A DNA stretch of 64,000 bases. Source: Chlorokybus atmophyticus (Eukaryota; Streptophyta; Chlorokybophyceae; Chlorokybales; Chlorokybaceae). Position 1 is the stretch's first letter. Every line of letters starts with the position of its first letter. A program made the translations under genes and the position numbers. The stretch lies in NCBI GenBank assembly GCA_009103225.1, contig RHPI01003599.1, forward strand, positions 353,156 to 417,155, in the 5' to 3' direction. Below, one piece after another: positions 23,904-34,262 of this stretch. Below the pieces are notes generated by a model. That model was given only the letters and a program-made list of their open reading frames with translations, was not told the origin of the DNA and ran no database searches.

Positions 23904-25600
23904 ATGGCGGAGGCGTGCGCCAAGCTGTACGTCGTCAGGCACGGGGAGACTGAGTGGAACGCTGTGGGGAGGTTGCAGGTAGGGCGAGACAGCTGGACTG
24001 AGCTGCCGTGCTTGCATGCGTGTGTGTGTGCATGCTTGCTTGCTGCCTAAGCTTCACCACAAGTGTGTTCGCCTACGGAGCGCACGAGTTGCACGGATGT
24101 CTGCGCACAAGGACTGCATTGAAACGATGTGTATGCGGACGGTTTGTTTTATTCCTCTTGGTATGCACTTGCAGGGACATAGCAACTCGCAGCTGAACGA
24201 CGTTGGCAGGAAGCAAGCACAGCTGGTAAGCAAAATCCCATTGAGCTGCTCCTCTGGTAGTTTTTGCTTTTGCAGCTAAGCAGCGTACCTGCTCTTAATG
24301 CACCGCGGATGGGACATACGAACTCAGACAACCGAGTACATAACCTACAACGCGCATTATGTCAGATACATTGTTGTTGTTGCCTGATTCAAAGCGCATG
24401 CTTTCTTTGCTTGACAGTAGAAATGTATATCCAGGCGACTGCTGCACGAGTCAGTCTGTGCTATTGTCAGCCATTCATGTGTTCCGCTGTGATTTGCCAA
24501 CAGCTGGCAGGCCAGTTGGCTTCCAGGGGAGTTGCTTATGACGCTGTATACTCGTCCGATCTTGAGCGCGCATTGGATACGGCGCGCGCCATCGCGCACG
24601 AAGTAGGCATCCAGCAGGTATATTGAAAAGTACATACACACTCACCCACACCCACATCCGCACACCAACTGTATTTGCGCCACAGGCATCATGGGCATGT
24701 ACACACATGCCATGTGACATGTAGTAACGCCTTATAGTACAGCGTACAGGCACATGTTGTTGTTGCATACTATAGTGCAATCAAAATTATGGCCCATGTT
24801 AGCACATGCATGTCAGTAAATGCAAAGTAAGTTGTTATGTACTGTCGGGTATGCTTCTCCATTGCAGTATGCATACTGCCTATTCCGCCCATGATAGGTT
24901 GTTACTGTTGAAGGGCTTCGCGAGAGGCGCTTGGGAGTGCTCGAGGGTTTGACGCTTGTCGAATCAAGAGAGCGTCAACCGGACGCTTACAACGCGTTGC
25001 GTGGAAAGGGCAGCTCGCAAGGACGCTATAGCACTGCTGTAAGAGACAATCCTGCAAGCATTGGTTCATTTTACATGTTAATATTGCATTCAACGACTGT
25101 GTGGTGTCCATGTGTATGTGTGGTCGCACACACACACACACACACACATGCACACACATTCAAGTCATGCAGGGTGATGTAGAGAGCAAGGAGCAGCTGT
25201 ACGATCGGTGTGTACGAGCACTTGAAGACATCGCCGCCAAACATTATGGTAACATAACGTGCAAGCGGTTTTGTGCAAACTCATGCTCATTGTCATTGCT
25301 AGCTCTTGCTCGTGCAAAGCAGGCCTGCTGCATCTGCATAGCCAGAAGTTGCTTGTTGGGCCCTTAAATCTCCTTGCAGGTGGTACTGCAGTTGTTGTCG
25401 CTCATGGCGGCGTGTTGAACGTGCTGTACAAGAGGGCCACAGGGAAAAACTTCCCTGGCAAGATCGTCAATGCTGCGGTGAACACCTTGCTTGTGTGCAA
25501 GAGTGGAGAATGGGAGGTTCTTGAGTGGGGCAGCACAGATCATCTAAAGGACTCTGGGTTTCTGGTCACTGCCTTTGGAGGGGAAAGCGGCTCGGGATAA
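23904..25600 (+). CDS. Histidine phosphatase (phosphoglycerate mutase-like)
   Basis: Six exons in phase: 23904-23978, 24175-24225, 24504-24617, 24898-25038, 25173-25248, 25380-25600 (TAA); 225 aa. The catalytic motif VVRHGETEWN is near the N-terminus (RHG with the phospho-accepting His), followed by GHSNSQLNDVGRKQA, VYSSDLERALDTARAI, the acid residue region RERRLGVLEG, and AHGGVLN with the second His. It resembles cofactor-dependent mutase-like phosphatases of plants and bacteria; the substrate (sugar phosphate or nucleotide) cannot be told from sequence. No targeting peptide is evident. It lies 150 bp from the divergent hexosaminidase start. A decayed copy of exon 4 and the start of intron 4 lies at 44262-44398 on the opposite strand. 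Confidence 0.93.
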
Positions 25601-26462
25601 AGATTGAAGCGTGTTGTATGGTACGTAGAGCAGAGTAGTCAACTAGGTTAGTATGAACGATTCGTGGTATTCTGTCATGCTATTCCAGCACAGTTGTTGT
25701 TGATTCAATTGTTTGCACTTCATGCATGCATAGTGGCACGCATATGAGATGCTTTGCAGCTACTTTGGGCGTGGCTTGCAATCAGTGATGATGACGATTA
25801 AATCCCGCATGTGGAGTTTGGCATTTGCCAATGACAGCTGAGATTGATTTAGGGCCTGTTGGCCTACTAGGGCCTGCACATTGGCGTGTTTGTGTACACA
25901 TGACAGCAGCTTCGCTTTTCATCAAACATAAACGGGCACAAAGCGCTTGTGCCCGCTTTGTACTGCTTGTGCGATCGGGAACTACCAATAACTGGACGGA
26001 AGGTGTCTAGACACCCAACCAGACGCTATGCTTATAACAACTGGTGTCTAGACACCCAACCAGACCATGCGAGTGTGAAAAAGCGTCTTGACACCCAACA
26101 ACGCCATGCTTATATCGTATAAATTATACGGGACACGTATAACGTCTATGTAAGCATGGCGTTGGGTTGGGTATCCACTGGACACTGTCCAGACACCCTT
26201 TCATATACGTATAGCGCCTGGCTGGGTGTCTAGACACCCTGTCATATAAGCATTGCCAAACGTACAATTGCGGCGCAAAGCGTCCGTACGGCGTGCACCT
26301 GCGAAGCGGCGGCGGCGGTGTGTTTGTTGTTGTCGTTGTAGTCGTTCGTCCTGGCGGTCGTGCAGCAGGCGTGAGTCGTGTCACTGGTATTAATCAGTTG
26401 GCGAACACGCTGGTGCGTGCGATTGAACGCTGAGACTATTTTCATTGGGGTTGAGACAACAA
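25601..26462. other. Intergenic region between histidine phosphatase and mL53
   Basis: About 860 bp without a gene. It holds a hairpin CGGGCACAA / TTGTGCCCG at about 25934-25956, the foldback cluster at 25990-26245, and the upstream region of mL53. Confidence 0.6.
25990..26245. repeat. Foldback repeat cluster with GGTGTCTAGACACC palindromes
   Basis: The palindrome GGTGTCTAGACACC occurs at 26002-26015 and 26043-26056, and as GGGTGTCTAGACACCC at 26224-26239, each followed by or near CCAACCAGAC or a TGTCATATAAGC stretch. Inside, CAACGCCATGCTTA (26099-26112) faces TAAGCATGGCGTTG (26151-26164). This looks like nested copies of a MITE-like foldback element. A relative lies at 42669-42735. Confidence 0.7.
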
Positions 26463-27490
26463 ATGTCATTTCTGAAGCACGTCACAAAGGTCCGCCTGGA
26501 GTTTGCCGCCTACGACACTCGCTCTCGCTCTGCGAGGTGAGTAGATAGTATGCATCAAGTCGGTATCTGCACAACTACTATTTGGCATGTTAAGCAATTT
26601 CGGTACTTGCTGTCAAGGGTGCTGTTGTTGTGACGCCGCAGCAGCAGCAGGCCCCAGAGCAGTTAGGGTGTGCATTCCTGTGAGCATGCATTGATAAATA
26701 GTTTCAAGGACAATGGAAGCGGGCATGCAGCATACAAGGGATGCGCCGGTTGCTTGCTTTCTTTCTGCAGAAAATAGATCTTGTGAATGTAGTGCTTACT
26801 CTATGTGTATTGTGCAGGGAATTTTTGTCTCAGATCACCTCCCGCAAGGCGAAAGCCGCAAATCCGGAGCGTGAAGTGGTGACCCATCTGCGCACAACAG
26901 AACCCACCCCGCCCGTGGCAATCCTAACTTACAGTGAGTTGTTGCGCGTGCATGCGTGTGGTCACATATACCAGTTAGTAACCATTCCGCATCATTGCAG
27001 TTTATAGCTGTTGCAATGGTCGACCAGATTGTTGTTTACACAGAACAGAGGTTACACTAAATACGACGCGAAGCCACAACACCATGACAGAACACAGATA
27101 CAAGAAGTAGTAAACTAACCATCATTGTTTGATGGACGCAATGAGGATGACGATTGGTGTTGTGTGCGTGCAACTTAGCAAAATGATTTATTTGAAAAAA
27201 TTCACATCTTACAGCTGATGCCCTTGGTGGGTGCCAGTTGTTGCCAGTGTCATTGTGGACTTGTGGTCCTGGCTTGCCGCAATATCAGTTGATGCATGCG
27301 CTTGCTAAGTTACAGTCCCCCACCTCCAGGTGATGGCACGCAGCAGACCATTGAGACGGGGAGCACCTCTTGCCAGGAGATAATGCGGCAGGTGCGCGAC
27401 CAGTGTGAAGAGATGGAGATGAGGGAGGTGCTGAGCGAGGCGGGTGGCAGCATTGGCAAGCTGTACTGCGAGAAGGAGCTGAAGATCTGA
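26463..27490 (+). CDS. Mitochondrial large ribosomal subunit protein mL53
   Basis: Three exons in phase: 26463-26536, 26818-26933, 27330-27490 (TGA); 116 aa. The N-terminus MSFLKHVTKVRLEFAAYD and the block RKAKAANPE match the thioredoxin-like mL53 family, and the middle TGSTSCQEIMRQVRDQCEEM corresponds to its helix. Plant homologues have the same short layout from my memory of the family; no search was run. It would act on the mitochondrial ribosome's large subunit. mL53 proteins are often imported without a long cleaved presequence, which agrees with the short N-terminus. Confidence 0.8.
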
Positions 27491-27942
27491 GCCTGCATGC
27501 CCCATCATGCTGCACACTGCTGGACATGCATATACTCTCATCAGAGCAAGCAGCAAGGTGAACACATTGCCTGTGGTTAGTTGCTGCTGCCAGTCGCTTA
27601 TAGATTGTGAACAGCATGCAAGTTCTCGGCGAAGTCTGTTGTGATTTCTCTTCTCCAGCAGGCGGCAAGCTGTTTACGACGTGTAAGTGGCAGGCTTCAG
27701 GTCTTCAATGTGTCTTACGGCTGTTCAACATGTGGTAGCTCCATGCCGTACATGACAGTTGTCCGGTTTGGGAATCTGGTCTGTTAGCTGCTGGCTACTT
27801 CCGTTATGAACAGAATATGGGTCGCAATTGGTTAGTCTCATTATACAGCTGCAAAGCTACCATTGGCTAAAGAGCATAGCCAGAACTCAGTTTTGCAGTT
27901 TTACTACAACATTCCACAATTGGGTGATGCTTACCCCCCCCC

Positions 27943-27992
27943 NNNNNNNNNNNNNNNNNNNNNNNNNNNNNNNNNNNNNNNNNNNNNNNNNN
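27943..27992. other. Assembly gap (50 N) flanked by poly-C
   Basis: Exactly 50 N, with C runs on both sides (about 27934-27942 and 27993-28013). The flanking C tracts suggest sequencing failure at a homopolymer. True gap length is unknown, so any gene between mL53 and UBC2 could be missing sequence here. Confidence 0.98.
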
Positions 27993-28934
27993 CCCCCCCC
28001 CCCCCCCCCCCCCTATAAGAGATTGTATGCCAGGAAAGCTACATGAATTGTGTCAAGCTCACGCCACACGCGACTTCAGCACCCACACTCCATAATAGTT
28101 CATCACCGGGCTACCTAGCACATTGTTATATGTAAACGCATGCATGCAGTGTGCTGAGTTGGAGTGTGCTTTGCAGGCGGTGTGCTTTGCAGGCGCTTGA
28201 TGCAGTTTTTGTACACTACCCCGTCACTCATAGCAGCATGAATGTCAGTCAACATCTGCGCAGGTGCAGCTGTGCGCATTCATGTGTGTTTTGCTTCGCA
28301 AGTGACATCAAAGGATGCCCGGGTAAAGGTGCACATCATACGACAATGCAATGCAAATTGTCAGACATTCTTTTGCACATGTGTGGGTGCGAGACAACGT
28401 GATCCAAGAAAAACTACCAGCATTTACCTGATAAGCTGTGCCACACATGCGCCAACCATGCGGATGCTTTTGCATACCAAAAGCGAGCGAGCGAGCAAGT
28501 AGGCAATAGACACGTAACTACGCACACCAGAGCTGGCTAGGCGCAATGCAACTAAGCGCAAGTAGCAGCAGCAGGGGCGGTGTTGACTGACTTTTAACGA
28601 TGACGACACAGCAGCAGGACAGACAGGTGACAACGCTGGAGTACTACCTGCATGCATGTTACCTGGACAGCCAAACAGCGGACGCCTTTCGCCAATGCTC
28701 AGGTTCACCAACCAAAGTACCTGTCTGTGTCCATACCTACGCATGCATGCTGTACAACTGTATGTCGAACCACATCATTGCAGTTGACCATCAATTTGCA
28801 AAATCAAGGCAGTACAGAAGGTGTCTGGATCAACAGCACGCCAACAACCGCACGGACTGGTACGCCATCAACTGGTTGATATGCACACTGACTGCTGTAA
28901 TAAGCTTGTCAATCTTAAGCCTACCAACATGTAA
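27993..28934. other. Intergenic region, no gene seen
   Basis: Between the gap and the end of UBC2. Open frames here show no recognised domain or phased splice chain. TGCATGCA steps are common. Confidence 0.5.
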
Positions 28935-30207
28935 TCAGCATGTCCAACTGTTTTCAACCACCTCGCGCACTCGCCTGTTGTACTCCCTTCTACACTCCGT
29001 GTACATGCGCGCGGCTTCGGAGTTGGCTGGCGAATTGGGGTTGGGATCGCACAAAAGGGACTGCAATCAGACAACCAACGCCTTGTTTAGTAAGTAGTTG
29101 ATACAAATATTCCTCAGCATTTGAGCTAGCGCATGAAGCAGCCTAGCCACCAGAAACAGCATGCAACTACCAATAGCAGCCGCCGTGTGACCCATTGCTG
29201 CATTGCTGGTGCAAAATGAATACGGGTAAGATACTGCGAAGCTATTGGCAGCATGAGTAACCACTAACTGCACACAGGGGAGTGATATTGGATACAAGCG
29301 CTCAGATTTACAAATCATCTGACATGGCAGAACCTGACGTATTACCCTTTGCTCTTTACGCGACGGGCATGGCAAATGCATGGCCATCAACAATACCGCC
29401 TCTCCTTACCTGAATGGACGTAAGGATAGCTGCGACGTCGTAAATAGGGCTCCACTGATTCTGCAGAATATCCAAGCAGATGCCGCCATCTGCATAAACT
29501 GCGAAAAAGACACCAAAATTCCGTATAGGCGTGCAACCTCTCATACATTATAAGCAAATCGCAAACAAGCACCGACCCCGTGTGCAGCATTGACCATGCG
29601 ACAATACAATCGGGGGTCTTATATCTTATATCTTATAACTTATATCTTAACAACTCATGCGCACAATGCAGGTGGAGACCGACCTGACTGTGTGTCACAA
29701 AGCTACCCAACTCCATGTACAGCTACAACAATGTTATCTTGAAATTAAGACGCGTTTCCTCACAAATAAACAAGCCCGCAGCGAACTGCGCTCAGAACAA
29801 AGATGTTTCAGCCCAACTTACTATTGGGATGAAACATCTTTGAGACGAACCGAACAACCGGCGCCTTATTCGGATAATCTTCCGAGAACTGCAATGTCAA
29901 CTTGAACGTGCCTGGAAGAAAAGCGTCAGCAAGAACACTGCATGCAACATCACTTTCAAATGACAATTAGCGCACACCTCCGTCCCAAGGCGTGTCATCC
30001 GGCCTGCACACAATGATTGAGTCACAACAGAAGCAATGTGGCAACGAAACTCTCAAGTGCAGATTGAACCATGCGCGCATACCCAAAGATGACAGCGTTC
30101 CAGAGCATGATGTTGTTGTCCATGGGCGCGCCGCTAATGCCTGCAGGCGGGTCGTTCTGCAGGCGCTTGAAGTCCCGCATGAGCCGCTTGCGAGACGGAG
30201 TCGACAT
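28935..30207 (-). CDS. UBC2: Ubiquitin-conjugating enzyme E2, RAD6/UBC2 type
   Basis: Five exons in phase: 30083-30207, 29978-30003, 29822-29911, 29410-29498, 28935-29060 (TGA); 151 aa, the usual RAD6 length. Marks: [20 protein letters not shown] at the N-terminus, [32 protein letters not shown] with the active Cys near residue 88, and [16 protein letters not shown]. The C-terminus ends in VENSWTC without the acidic tail of yeast Rad6, as in plant and animal homologues. RAD6 works with RAD18 on PCNA in DNA damage tolerance and with BRE1 on histone H2B (family knowledge). The donor of intron 3 sits in the loop of a 19-bp hairpin at 29798-29842. Confidence 0.96.
29798..29842. repeat. Hairpin spanning the UBC2 intron 3 donor
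   Basis: CAAAGATGTTTCAGCCCAA (29798-29816) and TTGGGATGAAACATCTTTG (29824-29842) are complementary over 19 bp with one mismatch; the loop is 7 nt. In the transcript the last 19 exon bases before the loop pair with the first intron bases after it, and the GTAAG donor is in the loop. Confidence 0.9.
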
Positions 30208-32820
30208 GGCGGCGGCCCGGGGCTGTGCCGACTACAGCCAAGCTGGTAAAGCCTCCTCAGCCAAATCCGCCACCTCGCTGTTACTAAACAGCAAGCCTGC
30301 CGGGGCGAGGACGCCGCCGGCAAGCCCGCCCAGCCCTCCCACCTTGCCGACACCCCCCTGTCAAACCCTAATTGACCCTCTCAACCAGCGCTTGCAAGCA
30401 ACAGCTCAACGCCACCAATCACCCAGGCCACGCAGAGCACAACCCAGCACACGGACGCAACGACGACGCCGACCTCAACCTCACAGCCGCCGCCGCCGCC
30501 ACGTGTCGTCGTGACGTTGAAAATGCCTCAACTTTCTGACTTTGTGCCGCTGCAGTCAAAGCTCGTGCGTGCGTCGCAGCAACAGCCCTACCGGCTGCTT
30601 CCACGTAGTAACGCTGCGTGACGCTGTGCGTGACGCTTCCTGATGTGGCAGGCTGTGACATCAGCGGCCGCTGTGCCGTCTGTTTCGCGCTTTCTGGCGA
30701 GAGCAGCATTGCACATATACTTGCTGGTGTCTTTCAAGCAGGCCGCTTGACAAAGCTAGCACCTAGCAATGCATTTTGTATCTTGGCATCAGATTGAAGA
30801 GTTAATCCAATTGTTCTGTTGCACAATTACACAATTAGCTTGCATTACGCCCCTAACCAGCCCTCTAATGTATGTAAGGAATTGCTGCCTGTTTGCAGAC
30901 TTGGCAAAACTGTTTGCATCGGCATGTTTGCGTATGCGTGAGACTCCGCGGTGGGACAACTTAATAATAGATAAATACATACTCTCTCGCCCATAGCTGA
31001 TTGGCAAGTGTATGTACAAGTGACTTTATTCGTACGCTTGCAGTGCCGATGATTTTGATATACATATATGTACACATCGGGTATATTAATGCAATGAATG
31101 CACTCAAATGCATACACAGCCAACGTACACGCTCCAGTACACCATCATGGTTAAATACAACAAGCAACAAAGCACACACATGTGATGTTAAATGAGAGCA
31201 CGAACAATTGCTCATGATGTGCTACATCCGTTATAGCATGGCATGTATTAACAAGTGCATTTTTGACAGTTGATGAGTAAGTGAATCACTCCAAAGTATG
31301 CGTTGTCGGTGGTCGAGGGGTGGGGGAGCAATTGGAAGGGGGAGTTAAGTGAATGACGTTATCTTGGCCATGGTTGTCGTTAAGTGCAAATGCAACGACG
31401 GCGTTGTGGCAGGTGATGCAATGAAGAATTACATGTGTTAACATGAATGTTTAAAGGGGTGCTATAACTTGCGTTTCATAGTAAAGTAGTTGTGTAGCCC
31501 GGTGATTATGCCATGAATGAAGTAGTGATTGTAAGATATGATGCTAAGCCAGCTCATCTGGTTGCTCGTTACATGTTCTATGCATGTGCATTTCCACTCC
31601 GCATTTTATGTACATCACGAGTATAATATGTGCGTTGCAATAAGGGCGTTAAGTAGCTTGTACATGCATACCACATATACACTGTTGCAACACGATGATT
31701 ATGATATGATATAGAGGTTACTCGTTACAATGATTATTTTCATGTGTTATTACGAGACCATACTGCAACGCACATATCACGCACTTATTAACACGATACA
31801 CGAACATCTTTATATAATGACCGTGCAACACACGATGCAATGCATCAGGATAATATATATTATATATGCTATGATATGTTATATATGCTTCAAGTATAAC
31901 ATAGTGTAAACTTTATGGCGTACATCACCCTTCGTTGATTGTTTGGTGTTGAACATTCAACACGCAAGCACAAACTAGCAAGGCATGCGTAGTTATAGAT
32001 GTAGTAATCAAGGCTATTGATATACTTTAAAAACCATACACTTCATGTCCCATGTCGGCTGGCCGCTTGCGCACTTCATTGCAAAATATTTTGAATAGAC
32101 CTTGAGATAGCACACCTACACCTACTTTCTAACAAGGTTGCAGACGATGCTTCGTCAATTCAATAATAACAGAATGGTAAACATACAAGTACTGCTAAAC
32201 AGGTGAGATAGACAGCCACAAAGGTAGACGCAAAGTTACGACAGCATATACTATGGCAAGAGCACATGCTGCTCAACAAGCGAACAGACATATGCAAGTT
32301 TATACCTACCATGGTGTTGTATGCTATCATGTATTCGCATGCATGTCACTACATAGACTAGGTGGATGCAATGTGTCGGCCAACAATCGATGTGGACCGA
32401 ATTCTAACACATTTTACATGTTATTGTTCTAAACTGTGGTGCAAGTTTGTCTTCAAGACACATATTGCATCCAGCAATATGTGTCTTGAAGACATACTTG
32501 CACCACAGTGAGACCAATTGCCGATGTTGCGCGCTTCAGCAGGCATGCACCACAAGGTCAGAGTACAGCTGCACACACACACCACTGGAACAGAATGCAT
32601 GCACACAAAGAGGTGCGCACAAACTCAGTTGCAGCGGGCTGAGAGGCTGCTGTCTGCTTCATCGGCAGCATATCTTTGCAATTTTCAAATCCAGTAACCT
32701 GAGCAATGAGCACCCTGCCACCGGGTGCTCTTCATGGGTGTAGGGAGCTGAACCAACCTCACAACCATAGAGCATGCTGCATAGTGGGTGTTGCTAACGA
32801 GCAATTGCAATTGGTGCAAT
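30208..32820. other. Gene-free stretch: UBC2 upstream region, then AT-rich DNA
   Basis: The first 400 bp are GC-rich and act as the likely UBC2 promoter side. From about 30750 to 32420 the sequence is unusually AT-rich, with TATATA runs (about 31850) and no supportable open frame. A 35-bp hairpin lies at 32434-32508. No gene is seen. Confidence 0.6.
32434..32508. repeat. Near-perfect 35-bp hairpin
   Basis: Left arm 32434-32468 begins CTGTGGTGCAAGT; right arm 32474-32508 ends ACTTGCACCACAG. One mismatch in 35 bp and a 5-nt loop (ATCCA). It lies between bL21m and the AT-rich stretch. Confidence 0.95.
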
Positions 32821-33902
32821 TCAGGGCCTCGCCAGTTCTGGAGCATCTGCTGCTTGTGGCTCTGAAGGCAACCCCTGCACGTCTAGGATTCGCAGCGCAG
32901 TCAACTCCTGCAGTTGCAACACAGAGCCCTGAATCAGTAATTGCAACGCGGTGCGTGCAGCAACAGTTTGCCTGACAATTGTTATGAATATGGAACAATG
33001 AGCACTTCATGCAGCGCGTGAACCCAAGCTACCTGTCTATGCCCAGCAGTGCGGCGGTAGTTTTTCCGTCGCTTCTTCTTGAAGATGACCACTTTAGCAT
33101 CCCTAAACTGCATGCACATACAGAGCCTTAGGCAAAGAATTGTTTGATGGGCAACCAGCCAGTGCATGCTTGGCTTAATGTATTGAAGGTAAAGCATACC
33201 TGTGACTCGCAGGCAGCCAGCACGGACGCCTCTGGCACAAATGGTCTACCAACTACTGTACATGCCTGTGAGCCCAGCAGCAAAACTCTGTTCAACTTGA
33301 CCTGCGCAGCAATAGCATCAAGCTTGCAGTAGGCTGCTTAATGATCAGCAGCAAGCCACAGATGATTACACTAGTGTACAATGACGCAATGGCACAATGA
33401 CACCCGCACCTTATCGTTAACCTCTACGCCCTTCAACTTCTCCGTGTACACAACGTCGTCAGGAGTCACTTTGAACTGGTGAGGTCCCACCTGTAATGCC
33501 CGTATTTAGTTGTAAGAAGAAAAGCAACCAGACATGCAGACAATTCAGCATACCCACGAACAAACAAAGAATGCGTTGCATGTTGCAACACGCTATATTG
33601 AGGCAAACAATGCTTATACCCCAACAACTACTGACCTCAACCACAGCAAAGGCTTGCTGCTGCTGCACGCGATACTGAGCCTGAGCTATGCGGCCGACTA
33701 CTTCGTACTGGCGGGGAAAGCCAGACGCTCCATCGTTGGCGGCGGCGGCTTCCTGGTTGAAAGCGGCGGAGTCTCCGGAAGTCGTTGCAGCCGCGCTGTC
33801 TGCGGCAAATGCCCTCACCAGCGACCACTCTCCTAACACCGCCTGCCGCCGCGCCACCGCCAATCCTGCCGCTTCCGCTACCCGCCGCCACACAGCCGCC
33901 AT
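32821..33902 (-). CDS. Mitochondrial ribosomal protein bL21m
   Basis: Five exons in phase: 33636-33902, 33410-33490, 33200-33301, 33033-33107, 32821-32907 (TGA); 203 aa. The N-terminal third (AAVWRRVAEAAGLAVARRQA) is basic and Ala-rich, like a mitochondrial presequence. The bL21 core follows: VGPHQFKVTPDDVVYTEKLK, VNDKVKLNRVLLLGS, DAKVVIFKKKRRKNYRRTAG and HRQELTALRILDVQG. bL21 binds 23S-type rRNA in the large subunit. The divergent MFS gene starts 360 bp away. Confidence 0.93.
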
Positions 33903-34262
33903 GCCAGCACAATTCTACGACCGGCTCTGACCACCTGGTGGATCAAGCACAGCCAGCAAACTGGTACGCGGCAAACTGGCCCACACCATACCATTTATGG
34001 TACAGTGTAGTGTGGTACTGTACTACAAGTCATAGTGTAACAACGCCTGTGCTTGCTTACTGTACTACTGGCCGCAATTACGTTGTGTAATGCCAGTCGC
34101 GTTCCAAGCAGCGGTCTAATACCAGTAGCCGTGCTGTACTGTAGCTTAGGTCTACTGGCTGCGAGCTGCTGCCTCGCAACTGCGGTGTCGCATGCGCAAA
34201 CAACACAGCAACAAATTGGCTTGGGCCTGACTGCGGCCAGCTTGGTGTCGGTGCCGGCGGCC
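33903..34262. promoter_or_regulatory. Divergent promoter region, bL21m and MFS transporter
   Basis: 360 bp between divergent start codons. It contains CATACCATTTATGGTACAG, a small inverted repeat, at about 33986. Shared control is inferred only. Confidence 0.4.

Noticed and set aside
25126-25160. (CA)n run as a possible CRISPR-like or regulatory repeat
   Set aside because: It is a simple microsatellite inside intron 4 of the histidine phosphatase gene; no spacer structure exists in the window.
27934-28013. Poly-C tract as a biological feature
   Set aside because: It flanks a 50-N gap and is more likely a sequencing artefact.
30207-30514. Plus-strand gene starting at the UBC2 start region
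   Set aside because: The frame is Arg/Pro-rich from GC-rich promoter DNA and overlaps the first UBC2 exon on the other strand.
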